Positions 34,611 to 48,400 of a DNA stretch of 64,000 nt are shown piece by piece; the stretch's first letter is position 1, and every line of letters begins with the position of its first letter. A model generated the notes under the pieces. The model had not been told where the DNA came from. It was given only the letters and a program-made list of their open reading frames with translations, and did not search any database. Position numbers and translations under genes: made by a program. The stretch comes from Haliotis asinina (Eukaryota; Mollusca; Gastropoda; Lepetellida; Haliotidae): assembly GCF_037392515.1 (NCBI RefSeq), contig NC_090295.1, forward strand, positions 22,236,501-22,300,500, in the 5' to 3' direction.

Positions 34611-34775
34611 GCAGTGGTTTTCATGGCCATTAGTGACGGTAATGGCCAAGGTAATGGTCAAGCAAATGGCCAAACACACAGCCCAAATAGTAGCAAGACA
34701 GGAGAAGATGGTGAACTCGGATATTGACACTATCATGGGGACGGGCATGATCACGGTCACGGTGAAGGGCGCTAG
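34611..34775 (+). pseudogene. Decayed poly(His-Gly) gene, copy D (exon 2 remnant)
   Basis: In one frame the segment reads AVVFMAISDGNGQGNGQ, then an Asn/Gln/Thr/Ser stretch, GELGY, a TGA at 34725-34727, and in the same frame HYHGDGHDHGHGEGR before TAG at 34773. AVVFMAISDG matches AVVFVTLSEG of copies A-C. Most His codons of the first half are replaced by Asn or Gln. The acceptor AG present in the other copies ahead of (c)tgcag is missing (cattccattt), and no exon 1 with a signal peptide was found upstream. Either a pseudogene or a strongly diverged paralogue with a stop. Confidence 0.7.
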
Positions 34776-34782
34776 GACTAAG

Positions 34783-34937
34783 TGAGTCAATGAGTATAGT
34801 TTTAAGCCGCTCTTAACAATATTCCAGCAGTATCACGACGGGGGACACCAAAGGGGGTTTCACACATTGTGCCGATGTGGGGAATCGAATCGGCGTGACG
34901 AGCGAGCGGTTTAACCACTAGGCTACCCAGCCCCGTC
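34783..34937 (-). repeat. SINE family 1 directly after copy D
   Basis: Inverted: gccgctcttaacaatattcc, tcacacattgtgccgatgtg and taaccactaggctaccca. Confidence 0.9.
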
Positions 34938-35217
34938 ATACTTTGGACAAAGAAAAGCTATCGGTGTAAATCAACGTTGCCAAACTTTATAACAAAAATG
35001 GGACTTCAAATACCGAAGTCTAACCTGCGCTTGACGCTGGAGAGCCATCGGGACTGTGCCCAAAGTTCGAGTGTCGGTGCTCACACTCTCAATCACTCTG
35101 TTTGCATGACCCGATAGTGAACATGATTTAGCTTGACATTTGCTGCTCTAGTTGCGGGATTAATAATTATCCATTCGCACTGATATGATTTCGCGCAATA
35201 ATTCTACCCGAAAGTGT

Positions 35218-35360
35218 AACCAGGCCATCTGGAACACAAACTTGTTGTAAGAGGCGACTAACAGGATCGGGTGATCAGGCTCGCTGACGTGGTTCACACA
35301 TGTCATCGTACCCAATTTGCGTAGATCGATGCTCATGCTGTTGATCACTGGATTTTCTGG
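35218..35360 (+). repeat. SINE family 2, middle part
   Basis: ttgtaagaggcgactaacag, gatcgggtgatcaggctcgc and gatcgatgctcatgctgttg. Confidence 0.85.
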
Positions 35361-35633
35361 TAGAGGCTAGATTATTTAGAAACGAGCCAAAGTGAAAATG
35401 GTGGAAGTAGAAAAAAACAGCAAAGAAAAACAAACAAAAAAAACCCCATAAAAAACACATTATTAATCATTTCCACACCAACACAAAGCCTTCCAATCTT
35501 TGAGATTCGTACTCTAGGTTTAGTAACGATGCAGTTTACATTTGGACCCTGTTGGTCGTGCTAAAACTCAAGCATTAATACTCTCGAGGGTGAAAAACAG
35601 CCAACACGTGACGTTTGTCTCAATTTGGTATAG

Positions 35634-35790
35634 AGTGAGTGAGTGAGTGAGTGAGTGAGTGAGTGAGTATGGTTTATATGCTGCTTTTAGAAGTATTCCA
35701 GCAGACGTGGGTTTCAAACTTTTTAACATTGTGGTCTTCGGCGTGAAGAGCGAATTTTAACGCTTCCACCTCTAGGCTACCCCACCGCGT
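35634..35790 (-). repeat. SINE family 1 with (GTGA)n tail
   Basis: About nine gtga units, then atgctgcttttagaagtatt, a deletion, and gtggtcttcggcgtgaagag to ctaggctaccccaccg. Confidence 0.85.
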
Positions 35791-35917
35791 AATGTAGCGG
35801 AATATTGTTTTCGTGTCTCTTGATTTCTACTTGTGTTTGGAACTATCCTCGAAAATCAAGTGTTGTGTGTGTCATAACAGATACACTGCATAATTAGGTA
35901 TTAAAAACAACAAATTT

Positions 35918-36006
35918 AGTTTCACGCCGCTTTTATATATTGTTCAGTAATATCAATATATCACGTCGAGGACACTAGAAATTGGCTTCGCATCGGTTCT
36001 TTAACA
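35918..36006 (-). repeat. SINE family 1, fragment
   Basis: ttcacgccgctttta, ttcagtaatatc and ggacactagaaattggcttc. Confidence 0.65.
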
Positions 36007-36338
36007 TGGGGTCCTAATGTTCTAATACCTTGAGAGGGATATATTAATTGTCCCTTTGTTCATTCAAATATTTTAATCAGGAGCAAGTGGAAAAGTGCAT
36101 GCCAACTGCGGTAAGTTGTCAAATTATTGGTTCGACACATTTGAAATCACCTGAACCTTACACAGTATTAAAAAGATAATATAGAATTAGCAACTGTCAA
36201 TTTAACAAAAACTCTAATTAAAATAATCCAGGATGTGTGGTAATCTTGAACTAAACATAAAGAGCTGACGAGCTCGAATCGAAAGTTCCGTGAACATTTC
36301 AAGATTGGTGTTTAGAGTTGTGTCCCTTGACAACTTTT

Positions 36339-36378
36339 ACCCAATCAGACTTCGACTTTACCTTCGCTGCCCACGTGC
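36339..36378 (+). promoter_or_regulatory. LSG1 upstream CCAAT and E-box motifs
   Basis: CCAATCA at 36341-36347 and CACGTG at 36372-36377, 110-150 bp before the start codon; no TATA box. Such a TATA-less, E-box/CCAAT layout is usual for housekeeping ribosome-biogenesis genes. Function here is inferred. Confidence 0.4.
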
Positions 36379-36488
36379 ACAAATGTGTTTCCTGAAGGTT
36401 TTGTTGTGTTGTGAAATACGTGTTTTAAATAACATTACGACTTAGAGAAGTGACATAACTGTTTGACAGTATTTGACGGTGGGCGACT

Positions 36489-39400
36489 ATGGGTAGAAAG
36501 AAGAACAAGGGCAGTGCCATAGGCAGAGGCATTATCAAAGACAGGTTCGGCGCGGCCAAGAGAACTGACAACAGCTTCGTAAGTTTATCCGCGAGGAATG
36601 AAAATACGTCGATTGAAACTGTAGTCTCATATCACAACAATATTGAACAGGACTTTGAATACTGTGTCATGATGTTATTGAATACAGCATCATGCTGGTA
36701 TTGAATACAGGTTCATGGTGGTATTAAATACAGTGTCATGGTGAGGTTGAATAGTGTCATTATGGTATTGAAAACAGTGTCATGGTGGAATTGAACGCAG
36801 TGTCATGGTGGTATTGAATACAACCTTGAACTAAAAGAGCACAATTCTCTTCTGCAATACACCTATGCCAGTGTGAGGTGTTGTAGAATTCATGTACATT
36901 TCCAGAGGTAAATTTTATTTTTACAAGTTTTTGTAAACTTGAAATCGTGACAATTGAAAAATGGAAGCTTTATATTTTAACAGTCAGTCATTTAATCTTG
37001 TCACCTGCTTAGCTTCCAAGTTCCAACTTGTTTTTGTTGATGATTCTGTCCAAATCACTTGTCAGAATGGTTATAAATTGTTTTGTTACAAATTCTGTCA
37101 TGCGAAGTTCCTTTTGTCATAATTCAAACTCATATTTAACTACGAGTAGTATGTAGTTTTGATTTTCTAACTTCACAAATATACAAACCATAATCTAATT
37201 GATTCTCGAACTTTAACCTGCGTCGTCACAAGCATTAGCCAAGCGAAGAATAAATGGCATAAGTTTGTTTTCACCGTGTTTCTACTGGTAGTAAAATATG
37301 TATTTGATTGATGGACTGACATAGCTTATAACAATTTCACTCCTGGAAGTGAAGTGAGTGTCGATTTAATAATGTGTAGAATATTCGACCATAACATTGC
37401 TCATGAGGAAGAATCGTTTTGTTACAACATGTATCATGCAAAATATTTTTGGTCATCAATCATTTACTTCAACAAGTAAGTAGTTTTGATTTTTTAACTT
37501 AATGAAAACAAATCTAAATAGCATTTTCTATCTTTGAAGCACTGTAGGGGTCGAGCCATCCAATTTATGATATACTACAGGTTTCCACAATGCTCACTTC
37601 TCACCCATTTGGCACGACCTGCGGGGTGCTGTGGAAATCTGTCACTGATTCTGTGCATCATGACACCATCACTGGACCTCTAGGTGTTGGAGCAGTTGAT
37701 GGCAACACAGTGAATTGGCATGTCTTTGCTGATATCTAGAAACAAGCAAAATGACGAATAAGATTAACTACAGGTCATTCAAATGTAATGGTTAAAAGAG
37801 TACAAAAAGATATATTCGTTCTTTAACAGTTACACACAAGTGAACTGAATGATGGCTACGACTGGGGAAGACTGAACCTACAGTCTGTGACAGAACAGTC
37901 TCACCTGGATGAATTCCTTAGCACAGCACAGATGGCAGGAACAGAGTTTACTGCAGGTATTACCACCACATTTTCAGGACTCATTTTGCAGCACCTACAC
38001 AGTCCTCTGAATCCATTCCTGCTTTTGGACATGGGATAAGGATTGTTTGTATGAAAGGATACCTGGCCAGGATGAACTGCATCCTGATGTTGAATCGTTG
38101 AAGTAGCAAGTGAAAGTGTAGATCAGTGTTGAGCGTTTTGTTACATTTGGAGGAAGGTTAAGGCTGTCAGGATGTTTCAAGAAGCCCTTATTCTTGTATT
38201 GTTTTTTGAATTTGTGAAATATAAGTCTTGCCTTACTGAGTTGATACAGTTGACTTTCCCCTTCTTGTGAGTGTATATTTTTTTCAATATTAAAGTAAAA
38301 TATTGTAAAACTTTTTTCCAAACGTTTTTTGTCTGCAGAAAAGCTGAACATTAAGTTTGTGGACCCCCAAAGAGCTGCAACTCTGTCAGCGGATGAGAAA
38401 AAGAAGATTCGACAAGCTCAAGATGAACACAAAAGCTTTCTGAGAATTCCACGAAGGTTAGGCAACCAACTATTCAGATTAATGTTTCAATCACTCACCC
38501 ACCCACCGCCATGCCAAAAGATATTAAACTTGAAATTGGTCCCTGCCTCGTGCACGGCAACATAAAACCAGGTTAGGGCTGGGTTCATACGTCTGGGATA
38601 GAATAGGCCTCCATCAACCCATGCCATTCCCAATTGTGTCACCCGTGAAGGTCCTTGGGTAGAATTGACCTTCAGCAACCCATTCTGCCACATGACAGGA
38701 ATATTGCTGGAGTGCGGTGTAGTACTAAGCTCACTCACTCACTCATATTGGGCAAGCAGCCACCCACACACATGGATGCACTTTGTCATATCAGCAGGAT
38801 ATTCTAAAGTGCAACATTAAACCCTGTGTCATTTCACCTCATCTTTTTCATCCTCTCCCTTTTCCTCTCCCCCTACCCTAACCCGTGAAGGTCCCCGGGT
38901 AGAATAGGCCTTCCGCAATCCATGCTTGCCTTAAAAGGTCACAATGCTGGTCGTAGGAGGCGACTAACAGGATCGGGTGGTCACACTCACTGATTCGGTT
39001 GACACATCATTGGTTCCCATTTGCGCAGATCGATGCTCATGTTGTTGATCACTGGATTGTCTGGTCCAGACTCGATTACAGACTGCCACCATATGGCTGG
39101 AATGTTGCTGAGTGTGGCATAAACTCACTCATTCACATGCAAACAAGAAACGGATGTCTTTTCAATGTTAGCCATCATTCTGTAACAAGGGAGGTAAACA
39201 TGGACACACACTTAAATAAATCCATGGCAGATAATACAGATGCCGTGATACTTCGATGCATAAGGGGTTCATAAACTTGGTTACATTCTTACAAATTCAT
39301 CAGCAAAAGGGCTGACTTAGTTTGTTAGTTCTTCACATTTTGTTTTTTTACCCATAAGTGTTCTACAGTATCTCATTACAGACAAGTATTGTCATGTTTA

Positions 39401-42400
39401 GGTCCTCCGTTTCTCATTTTAAACAATATTAAGTGTCATTACATATAGTTGATAAATCAACAAATTTGGTTTCAACAAAACCATCAGAACATTTAACCAT
39501 TCCAGAAATTGTGGGAAGTATGCAAAGCAGTCACCATGTTGTTAACAAACTGGATGTTGATTTCATACAATATTTGTCCAGATAACTGTATATATGTTGT
39601 CTTGTTACAGGCCTAAGTGGGATGAGAACACTACTGCCGAGCAGCTGGACCTGCGAGAGAGAGATGCCTTTTTGGAATGGAGGAGAAATCTTGCAAGGTC
39701 AGCAAAACAAAATATGAAATTAATGTGTCACGAATTTAATGGGAGTGCGAGGGTGTAGTCTAAAATGCATCCCAAAATTAATGCAAGCTCTGGAATCTAA
39801 AATGAGACACAGTGAATCTTTGATGTTTAATTTCTTTTCACACTTGTTACATACCACATAGCCTGAATAAAGCTTTTTAAGCAATGAATGGAAACAAGAC
39901 GATGATGTTTTGATTTCACTGCCATATTTGAGCATGTGATTGCTTGCTACTGCTTGTCTTATAACTACATTTATAAACGTAATCTGACTTGAAAAACAAA
40001 GGTGAGCAAACGTCAAGAAATAACACTGCTTGGTTGGAGAAAGTCCGGTGTGGCTGATGTGCTTGAGTGTCTTCGAACTATGACCAGTGATTGTAACCAG
40101 TGATAATTGCATGTGATTTGAGATACTTTTGATGAGGAAGTGACCTCTATTGGTTTAACGTGTAGTGTCAACGCATCTGCTATTGTTACATACTTGTAAT
40201 TTGCTGATGAATAGAGTCAAGGGATATCAGTTAGTGTCATGGAAAAAATTGCTCGTTCATCATTCTGCATTCTGTGCCATTATGATGAATGCTAAGCTGA
40301 AGGCTATAAAGATGGTCAGAGGTTTGGGTTTATTAAGTTCTCAACAGTAGACATGGTCAGGCTGAAATGGGTCGTTATGATAATGCAAGAAGAGTGCAGA
40401 CGCATTTTTGGCATTAATGAAATGTTTGCATTACTTACATGATTCACAAACATTTGTGAGAAAATTTAACCATAGATATACATATGTAAGCATTGGTATG
40501 AGATGACATGACTATCTAGGCTATCCATTGTTGCCATATACTACAGAGCAGGTAATTGTACCACAGGGTGACCTTGGATGTAACTCCTATATATTAGCAT
40601 TGGGAATGGCTTGGTTGAGACCTGTGAAGGTTATGGTTAGAAATGGTCTTCAGACCCCCACTGGTGGCAAATGGAATGGGGTAGTCAGGATTGCTGACTT
40701 GGTTGACAGATCGATGGTGATGTTGTTGATCGCTGGATAGGGTTGTCCAGACTCAGTTATTTAGAGGCCAACAGGATATAGCTGGATAGCTCATTAACTG
40801 CTGAGTGCAGTGTTAAATAACAAATAAACTTCATGCAGCAGTGTATGTGGACTGATGGTAATGATGGCAATCACTGGAATGTCTGATACAGATTCAGTTC
40901 TTTGTAGACTGCTGTCATGTAGGTGGAGTCGCTAATCACATCCATGCTCCAAATGAGGCCCACAAAACAATAGTGCTGACCAGGTCCCTGCTCCGCATCT
41001 GTAGCGCTACAACTGTTGTATTTCAGTGTTACTGTCTACGAGGGAGCAGTTCTATGAGGAAAGTTCCAAGATCTTCGGCTTACAGAAGCTTTGTGAAACA
41101 GAGCCTTTGGCCCCATTCATCAAAGTGATTGTAGTGCTATTTCAGTCTTCAGTCTCAGTTGAAGACTGAAGTATGCAAGTTTCGATCATCTACAATTGTT
41201 TTGTGGAATGGGGATCAGGTATTGTCATCCTAAGTTGCCCAGAAATCAAAGGTGCCATGGTTTGCAATGTAGAGTGGTGTCCCTTAGATCGGTCATCATG
41301 GTCATATGTTGGGTATGGGTGCACACTCTGGATTTTGTTTACGATCTGTGGTATGTTAGCAGCTTGTTTAGATGATGCATCAGCAACTTGTTACATATTG
41401 TGATGCATTATTGAATAGGCATTCAAAGCAATGTTCCTCTTTGTTGCAGTCTTCAAGAAGTGGAGCACATTGTGATGACGCCATATGAGAAAAACCTGGA
41501 TTTCTGGCGACAACTGTGGCGTGTTATAGAAAGGAGGTATGTAGTGTGTGACACAGATGTATGTAACATATTGTTTAAAGAGGAAATGAAATGTTTTACA
41601 TTGAGAAGGTGGTTTGTGTTATTGAGAGGAGGTATGCCTCCCAATAGCTTGTTGCCCCTATTTCTCACTGGCTTAACATCCACTGGCCAGTAAATAAAAA
41701 TTATTTGAAAAAATAGACTTGTCATGCTTTCATGCTTCCCACGCTGTTATTTTGTCATCCATCTGTTGTGGGTCTGTTTTCCCCAAACCATACCTTCATC
41801 CACCCCCTTCCTCTGCACCCTTCTCCTCTACACTAAGCTTTGACCCCCTTCCTCTGCCCCCTTTCTCTACCCCCTACCCCTTCTTCTGCCCCTTTCATCT
41901 ACTCCCTACCCCCTCCCTTTACCGCTACCCCCTTTCATTACCACCTTCCTCTGCTCCCATCCTCTCCCCTCTACCCCCTTCCTATACACAGTCCCTCTCA
42001 CTTTTCCTCTCCCCCTACCCCCTTCCTAAAGACAGTTCCTCTACCCCCAAACCCCCTACCCTCTTCCTATACCCAATTCCTCTCCCCTTTCATCTACCCC
42101 CTACACACTTCCTATACCCAATTCCTCTCCCCTTTCATCTACCCCCTCTACACCCTTCCTATACCCGATTCCTCTCCCCTTTCATCTACCCCCCTAGTCC
42201 CTTCCTGTACCCATTTCCTCTCCAATTTCATCTACCCCCTACACCCTTCCTACACCCAATTCCTCTCCCCTTTCATCTAACCCCTACACCCTTGCTACAC
42301 CCAATTCCTCTCCACTTTCATCTACCCCCTACACCCTTCCTATACCCAATTCCTCTCCTATTTCATCTACCCCCTACACCCTTCCTACTCTCAATTCCTC

Positions 42401-45400
42401 TCCCCTTTCATCTACCCCTTACACCCTTCCTATACCCAATTCCTCTCCCATAACGTTGCTTGTGCAGCTATTGTCAGTAACATCTTTACACCAGAGATGT
42501 CCCTTTGTCTACTAAGTTATAGCCCTGGTGTTATGTAATTGTTACATAATTGTAGCTTGTGTATTTGTCAGGTTCATGATTTGACAGCACAAAGTGATCA
42601 GTTCCCAGGCTGAGTCTCTTTTTGGAAGGATGTGTTTGACTTGTGGATGACAAACTTAGTGTCTGTCTTTGTTTGAATTTGGATAAAGTTATGATCTGGT
42701 TCTATTAAGAACAATATTTCAGCAAGAAGTAGTCTGTGGTAAGAAGTAGGATTTTATACACTGAAACATGCTTTTTACCATTTTGAAATGTTAAGAGATC
42801 ATTCGTATGCAGGGTTTCATTCAAATCTATGACTTTGCTAAGTGTTGGGTTGTTTCTTTCAGAGCAGTTACTTGAATCTTTTCATCCATCAGTCCACATG
42901 ATCAAAGAGTCATTCCAGGCTCTAGAAGAAGTTATCAAAACATGCAGTTTCGCAGGACCTTCATATTGCCTGCTTGGACCCTAAAACTAATAACTGGAGT
43001 ATAGGAAAAACCCTGCATATAATATAATGGAGATTACAGTTGGGAAGAGATCTGCCTGTCACCCCTACTTCATATGTATTCAGTTTATTTGGATTATTTT
43101 GAGGGGTTATGGTTTAGGAATAAGTTTATAGGTATAGAATCATAAAAGAAACCCCTAGGGTTATGGGCAGAAATGCCGTACTTTTGTTAGGTTCAGATTG
43201 GGATTCACCAGCACACAAACCAGAGGTCTAGCCCACTCAATCCCCTAGGTTTCCACGAAATGGAAATTGGACAACTGGTTTTCTAGACAGCTTTCTAAAT
43301 GGCATTTTGCATTCCTGGAAACTTGAGGTCCAGTGATAGTATGAAGAAAGATTGTTAGCATATTGGTCACTGACTGGATCATGTTGACTTTGATTTCAGT
43401 GATGTTGTTGTCCAGATCGTTGATGCAAGGAACCCACTGTTGTTCCGATGTGAGGACATTGAAAGCTATGTGAGGGAGGTGGACAGTACGAAGATCAATC
43501 TGCTGTTAGTGAACAAGGCTGACTACTTGACGGAGGAGCAACGGTAAGAAGCTGTAACAAGAACTCATCAAGGTGTTTCTGGTGATTGAAGTCAGTTATA
43601 GGGTAGTAGAAAAGTTCACTCTTCATGCCATTGACCTGATATTATTCCTCACTATTACTCGTACACATTAACAGTGAAGGTCTGTGTTAAGATACTGGCC
43701 TCAGTAACCCATGTTTGTAGTAACATTCGACTAACAGGATTGGGTGGTCAGGCTGACCAATGTGGCAAATCAATGCTCATGTTGTTGATCACTGGATTGT
43801 CTTGTCCAGACTCCATTATTTAGAGACAGCTGCCATGTTGCTGCAATATTGAGTACAGCATAAAACTAAACACACTCACTCACAATTACACATTGGGCAG
43901 TGGGATACCCTAGTGGTTCAAGTGTTTGCTCATTACACTGACGGGATTGGGTGGTCACAAAGATCATATACGACTAAACCCGTGAAGGTCCTGGGGTAGA
44001 ATGGGCCTTCAGCAACCTATGCTTGCCATGAAAGGCAACTATGCTTGTCGACAAACGGGATGGGGTGGTCAGGCTCACTGACTTGACACAGGTCATCGGT
44101 TCCCAGTTGTGTAGATCGATGCTCATGTTGTTGATCACTGGATTGTCTGGTCCAGATTTGATTATTTACAGGCTGCCTCCGTATAGCTGTAATATTGCTA
44201 TTGTGTGGCGTAAAACTCAACTCACTCGCTCACTCATTACACCGAAGAACCCGTTTTTTTGTGTTTTCAGCCATGATATTGTTGAAAGCAGCATAAAAAT
44301 CATACTCACTCACTCAAGCCTCAAATATTTGGATCTTGATCAACTCGTGTTGATATGAATGATACCAGTAGACAGGATGGAGAGATTCTATTTTTCATCA
44401 AAAATCATTCTTTGTTAGTTTTCAGTGAAAACCGTGCATCGCTACTAGCATTGAGGCATCATCAAGTTCAGGGCATTGTACAAAATCTAAAGTTAAGAAC
44501 GAACACTCAGAGGAGATCCTAGGAAGTATCATATGATCACACACAAGTGATGTCTTCTGTGGAAGCCAAATCTTGAATTTGAAGCCAAATTCATGTTTGT
44601 GTCCCTTGTCGCGATGTTCTGGAAATTCCTGATCGACCCAACTGAACCTTCATATTACAGGAATTTTTACTGATCCCTCTAATAGAAATTCTTTCATCTG
44701 AAATATTTTGATTGTGTTGCAACACAACTCCCTTGCAGTCACAATTGTGCTTTCATTTATTTTGCCTCAGTAGAAGAGATAAAATCTGTGTTCATTTAGA
44801 TTCTTAACTACCTATATGTGTTTTTTGTAGATATGTGTTTTTGAATTTAAGAACCTCATACTAACATGGTCAGTTTGTTAAAAATTTCAATTCTGTGTGG
44901 GAAACTTCTACCTTGAAAACATGGAAGTTTTACCTTCTTACTGTGTTTAGTTTATTTTGCTCCAATCTGTAATAAATACGTAAAGATGATGTTCTAAACG
45001 TTTTCCTACCGAACCTGGTAAATCAGTAATCCAAGAAGAAAATTAGCCTGTCTTACAGTGTTAACTCTTCTCACCAAAGACCCGGATTCAATTCTCCACT
45101 ATGTGTGAAGCCCATTTCTTGTGTCTGCTGCCATGATATTGCTGGAATGTTGAAGTGGCATAAAACTAAACTTGTTCACCTAAACTTTTAAATATTGTGT
45201 GGGATCAGTGAATTTGCTTTAGCCTGTGCATTAAATAGTGGTAAAACTTGAACTGGATTTTCTTTTTAGGCAACATTGGGTGAATTATTTCACATCCCAG
45301 GATGTGCGAGTTGTGTTCTGGTCAGCCTTACATGAAGCCAACAGACAGAAGGAAGAAGCCAAACAAGAAGAAGAGGGTGGTGTAGATGTGGACAGTGATG

Positions 45401-48400
45401 ATGGTGATAATGACGACAATGATCCGGAGATAATGGAGTGTGAAAACACAGTTTGTGAGAACAGCTCTGGAACACATAGCAGACTAAGTGACACCTCAAA
45501 TGTAGACACAGACCAAACAAATCCAGAACGTCTTCACAGTGAGGCAGGAAGTCCTAGTGAAAAAGTGGACAGTAGTGAGGGAGATAACACATCTGGTGGT
45601 GATGTTTCCCGGTTTAATTCTGCCAGAATTGTCAGTGGTCCGGACTTACTGGAGGTATTAAGGAACCTTCACTCAGGAGTCAAGTATAAGGCTAACGTCA
45701 CAACCATAGGCATGGTGAGAAGCTATCTGCAGTCATTGCTTTGCAGAAAGTGGTCAGAGGTTGGGGTTTAGTTTAAATTGTCTCACTAAGAAACCATTGA
45801 AGGTCAGGGTTAGAATTGGTCTTAAGTAACCCATACTTGTCTCAAGAGGTGACTTATGGGATCAGATGGTCAGACTTGCTCCATTGGTTGACAAGTGCAA
45901 ATTGTATCACAGTAGCTTAGATCCATGCTTTTGTTGTTGATCACAAGTTTGCCTGGCAGACTCTATTATTTACAGACTGCTGCCATATAGTTGGAGTATT
46001 GCTGAGTGCAACAAGCAAACAAAAGAATGTGGTGAAATGTGACCTTGTATTTGGGATAAGAGATTCTTGTACTTTTGATGGGTTGAGTCCCATCCAGGAT
46101 TTGAACCCAGATCCTCAGAGTCTGGCACCTAATTGCCAGCACACAAAGTCATCCACTTAACTCACATGGTCATTGCGGCTTCGACAAAAATTAAAAGTCT
46201 GACTACTGGTAGTTTAGACTACAGTCTTTGTGGACCCTCTTACTAGTGTTGATTGGCAAGGTTTCTTAGGCTGAAAGGCTATGATGCAATGCTGTTTAGA
46301 AAGGATTAGGTGGGACAAACGTTTGCTCATCACACTGAAAACCCGAGTTCAAATCCCCACATGGGCAAAATATGTGAATCTCATTTCTGGTGTCCCCCTG
46401 CAATGATATTACTAATAATAATATTGCTAAAGGAGGCGTGAAACCATACTCTCTCACTCATGATCAAGACAAAAGCAAACATGATGGTGATCATAGAAAT
46501 ATTTTAAAACCTTTTCAATCCAGTCATTTGGATTGTTTTGACATTCGGTTGTATTTTCTGTCAACAGATTGGCTACCCCAATGTTGGCAAGAGTTCTACA
46601 ATTAACACCATCCTACAGATGAAGAAGGTACCAGTGTCCGCTACTCCTGGCCGAACAAAGCACTTCCAGGTCAGTCATGTTACGTACTTAAAAATGTCTT
46701 CAACGATGCATCTTCATCGTAAGAGGCAACTGTAGGGATCAAAGATTCAAACAATCATTATGCCCCAACTAGATAGATTCTTAGTTATTTTAGCAATAAC
46801 TAGGTCGTTTGGTCCAAACTGATTATTAACTAACCATCGTTATAATATGAACAGCAGACAGCAGACCAGGAAAAGTGGGAGACATTCACTATTGACATGG
46901 CCTGTGAAGGTCAGGGGTTGGATAGTTATAGGCCTTCAGCAACCAATGCTTGCCATAAATGGTGACTTTGCTTTTCGTAAGAGTCGACTGATGGGATTGG
47001 GTGGGCAGGCTTGCTGACTTGTTGACACATGTCATCAGTTCTCAGTGGAGCAGATCGTTGTTCATGCTTTTGATCACTGGATTGTCTGGTCCAGACTCAA
47101 TTATTTACAGACTGCCGCGATATAGCTGTAATATTGCGGTGTAAGACTAAACTCACTCACTATTAACATACATCCAGACAATGTTATTTTGGATATGTGC
47201 GAGATAGCTTGAAACTGACTTCCAAATCACCCCCTATACTCTGATGGTAAATTATAAAAATACAAGGGAGAACTAAAACTTGTCTTTCAATCCCTTCTGT
47301 AGAATGTGGGGGCAGTGGGGTAGCCTAGTGATGTAAGTGTTCGCTTGTCATGCTGAAGACCTGAGTTGGATTCCCTGAATGGGTACAATGTTTGAAGCCC
47401 ATTTCTGATGTCCCTTGCCTTGATATTGCTGGAATATTGCTGAAAGAGGTGTAAAACTAAACTCACACTTTAGAATTGTCTGCAGAGAGCAACTGTAAAG
47501 GAACGTGTTCTTAGTTTGGCAGACGGCAGACCATCATTGCATGGTTTGAATGTGGATTGCCAAACAGAAGTCCAGCAAAAGTAGGAAAGTTTTCAGTCAA
47601 GGAGTATGGTGTATCCACATACCAACAGACAGTAGTATTTTAATGTGTATAACTGCCTACCAAATCTACTGTTTCCTACCCCAACCTGTTTTGCCCATAC
47701 GTATTTCAAGGCTACCTGTTGCAGACGCTCTTTGTCGACCCAACGTTGATGCTGTGCGACTGTCCAGGACTAGTGTTTCCATCGTTTGTGTCCACCAAGG
47801 CTGACCTTGTGGTCAATGGCATCCTGCCCATCGACCAGATGCGGGACCACATACCACCAGTTTCTCTCATATCCTTCACAGGTTTTGTTTCCTTTTGGAA
47901 ATCAGATGGTCATGTAATACTGGACTAGAAATCAATTATTGTAATTGGGTTTAAAATTGGTCTTCAGCAACTTATTTTTTTTGTAGAAAGCAACCAAGCA
48001 ACAGGCTTAATGACAAGGTTGAAACATGTCATTGTATCCCAATTTTGTAGATTGATGCTCATGCTTTTGATCACTGGATTGTCTGGTCCAGACTATTTAC
48101 CAATCACCAACATTTTGTTGGAATATTGCTGAGTGTGGCTTTAAATAACAAACCTACCAACTAATTCTTGTATGTGTGAAAAATTAGATGTACGCATTTC
48201 AGTAAAAAATGAGTACTTAGTGTTAACTTTGGTGTCAGATTGTTTTCTTGATGAATGTAGATTTGTAATTGTCAAGGACGTGTTCTTCCACATTGTTTAC
48301 CTTAACACTGCCACATCTGTGAGCGAATACCACGAAAGACTCTGGAGATGATGTACAGCATCAATATTCCTCTTCCTGAATCAGAAGATATAGATGAAAA

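Noticed and set aside
41719..42453. 244-codon Pro/Ser/Leu-rich frame
   Set aside because: Lies in the pyrimidine-only minisatellite of an LSG1 intron, where stop codons on this strand are nearly impossible.
45285..45520. Minus-strand Ser/Pro-rich frames
   Set aside because: Antisense shadows of the acidic insert in LSG1 exon 7.
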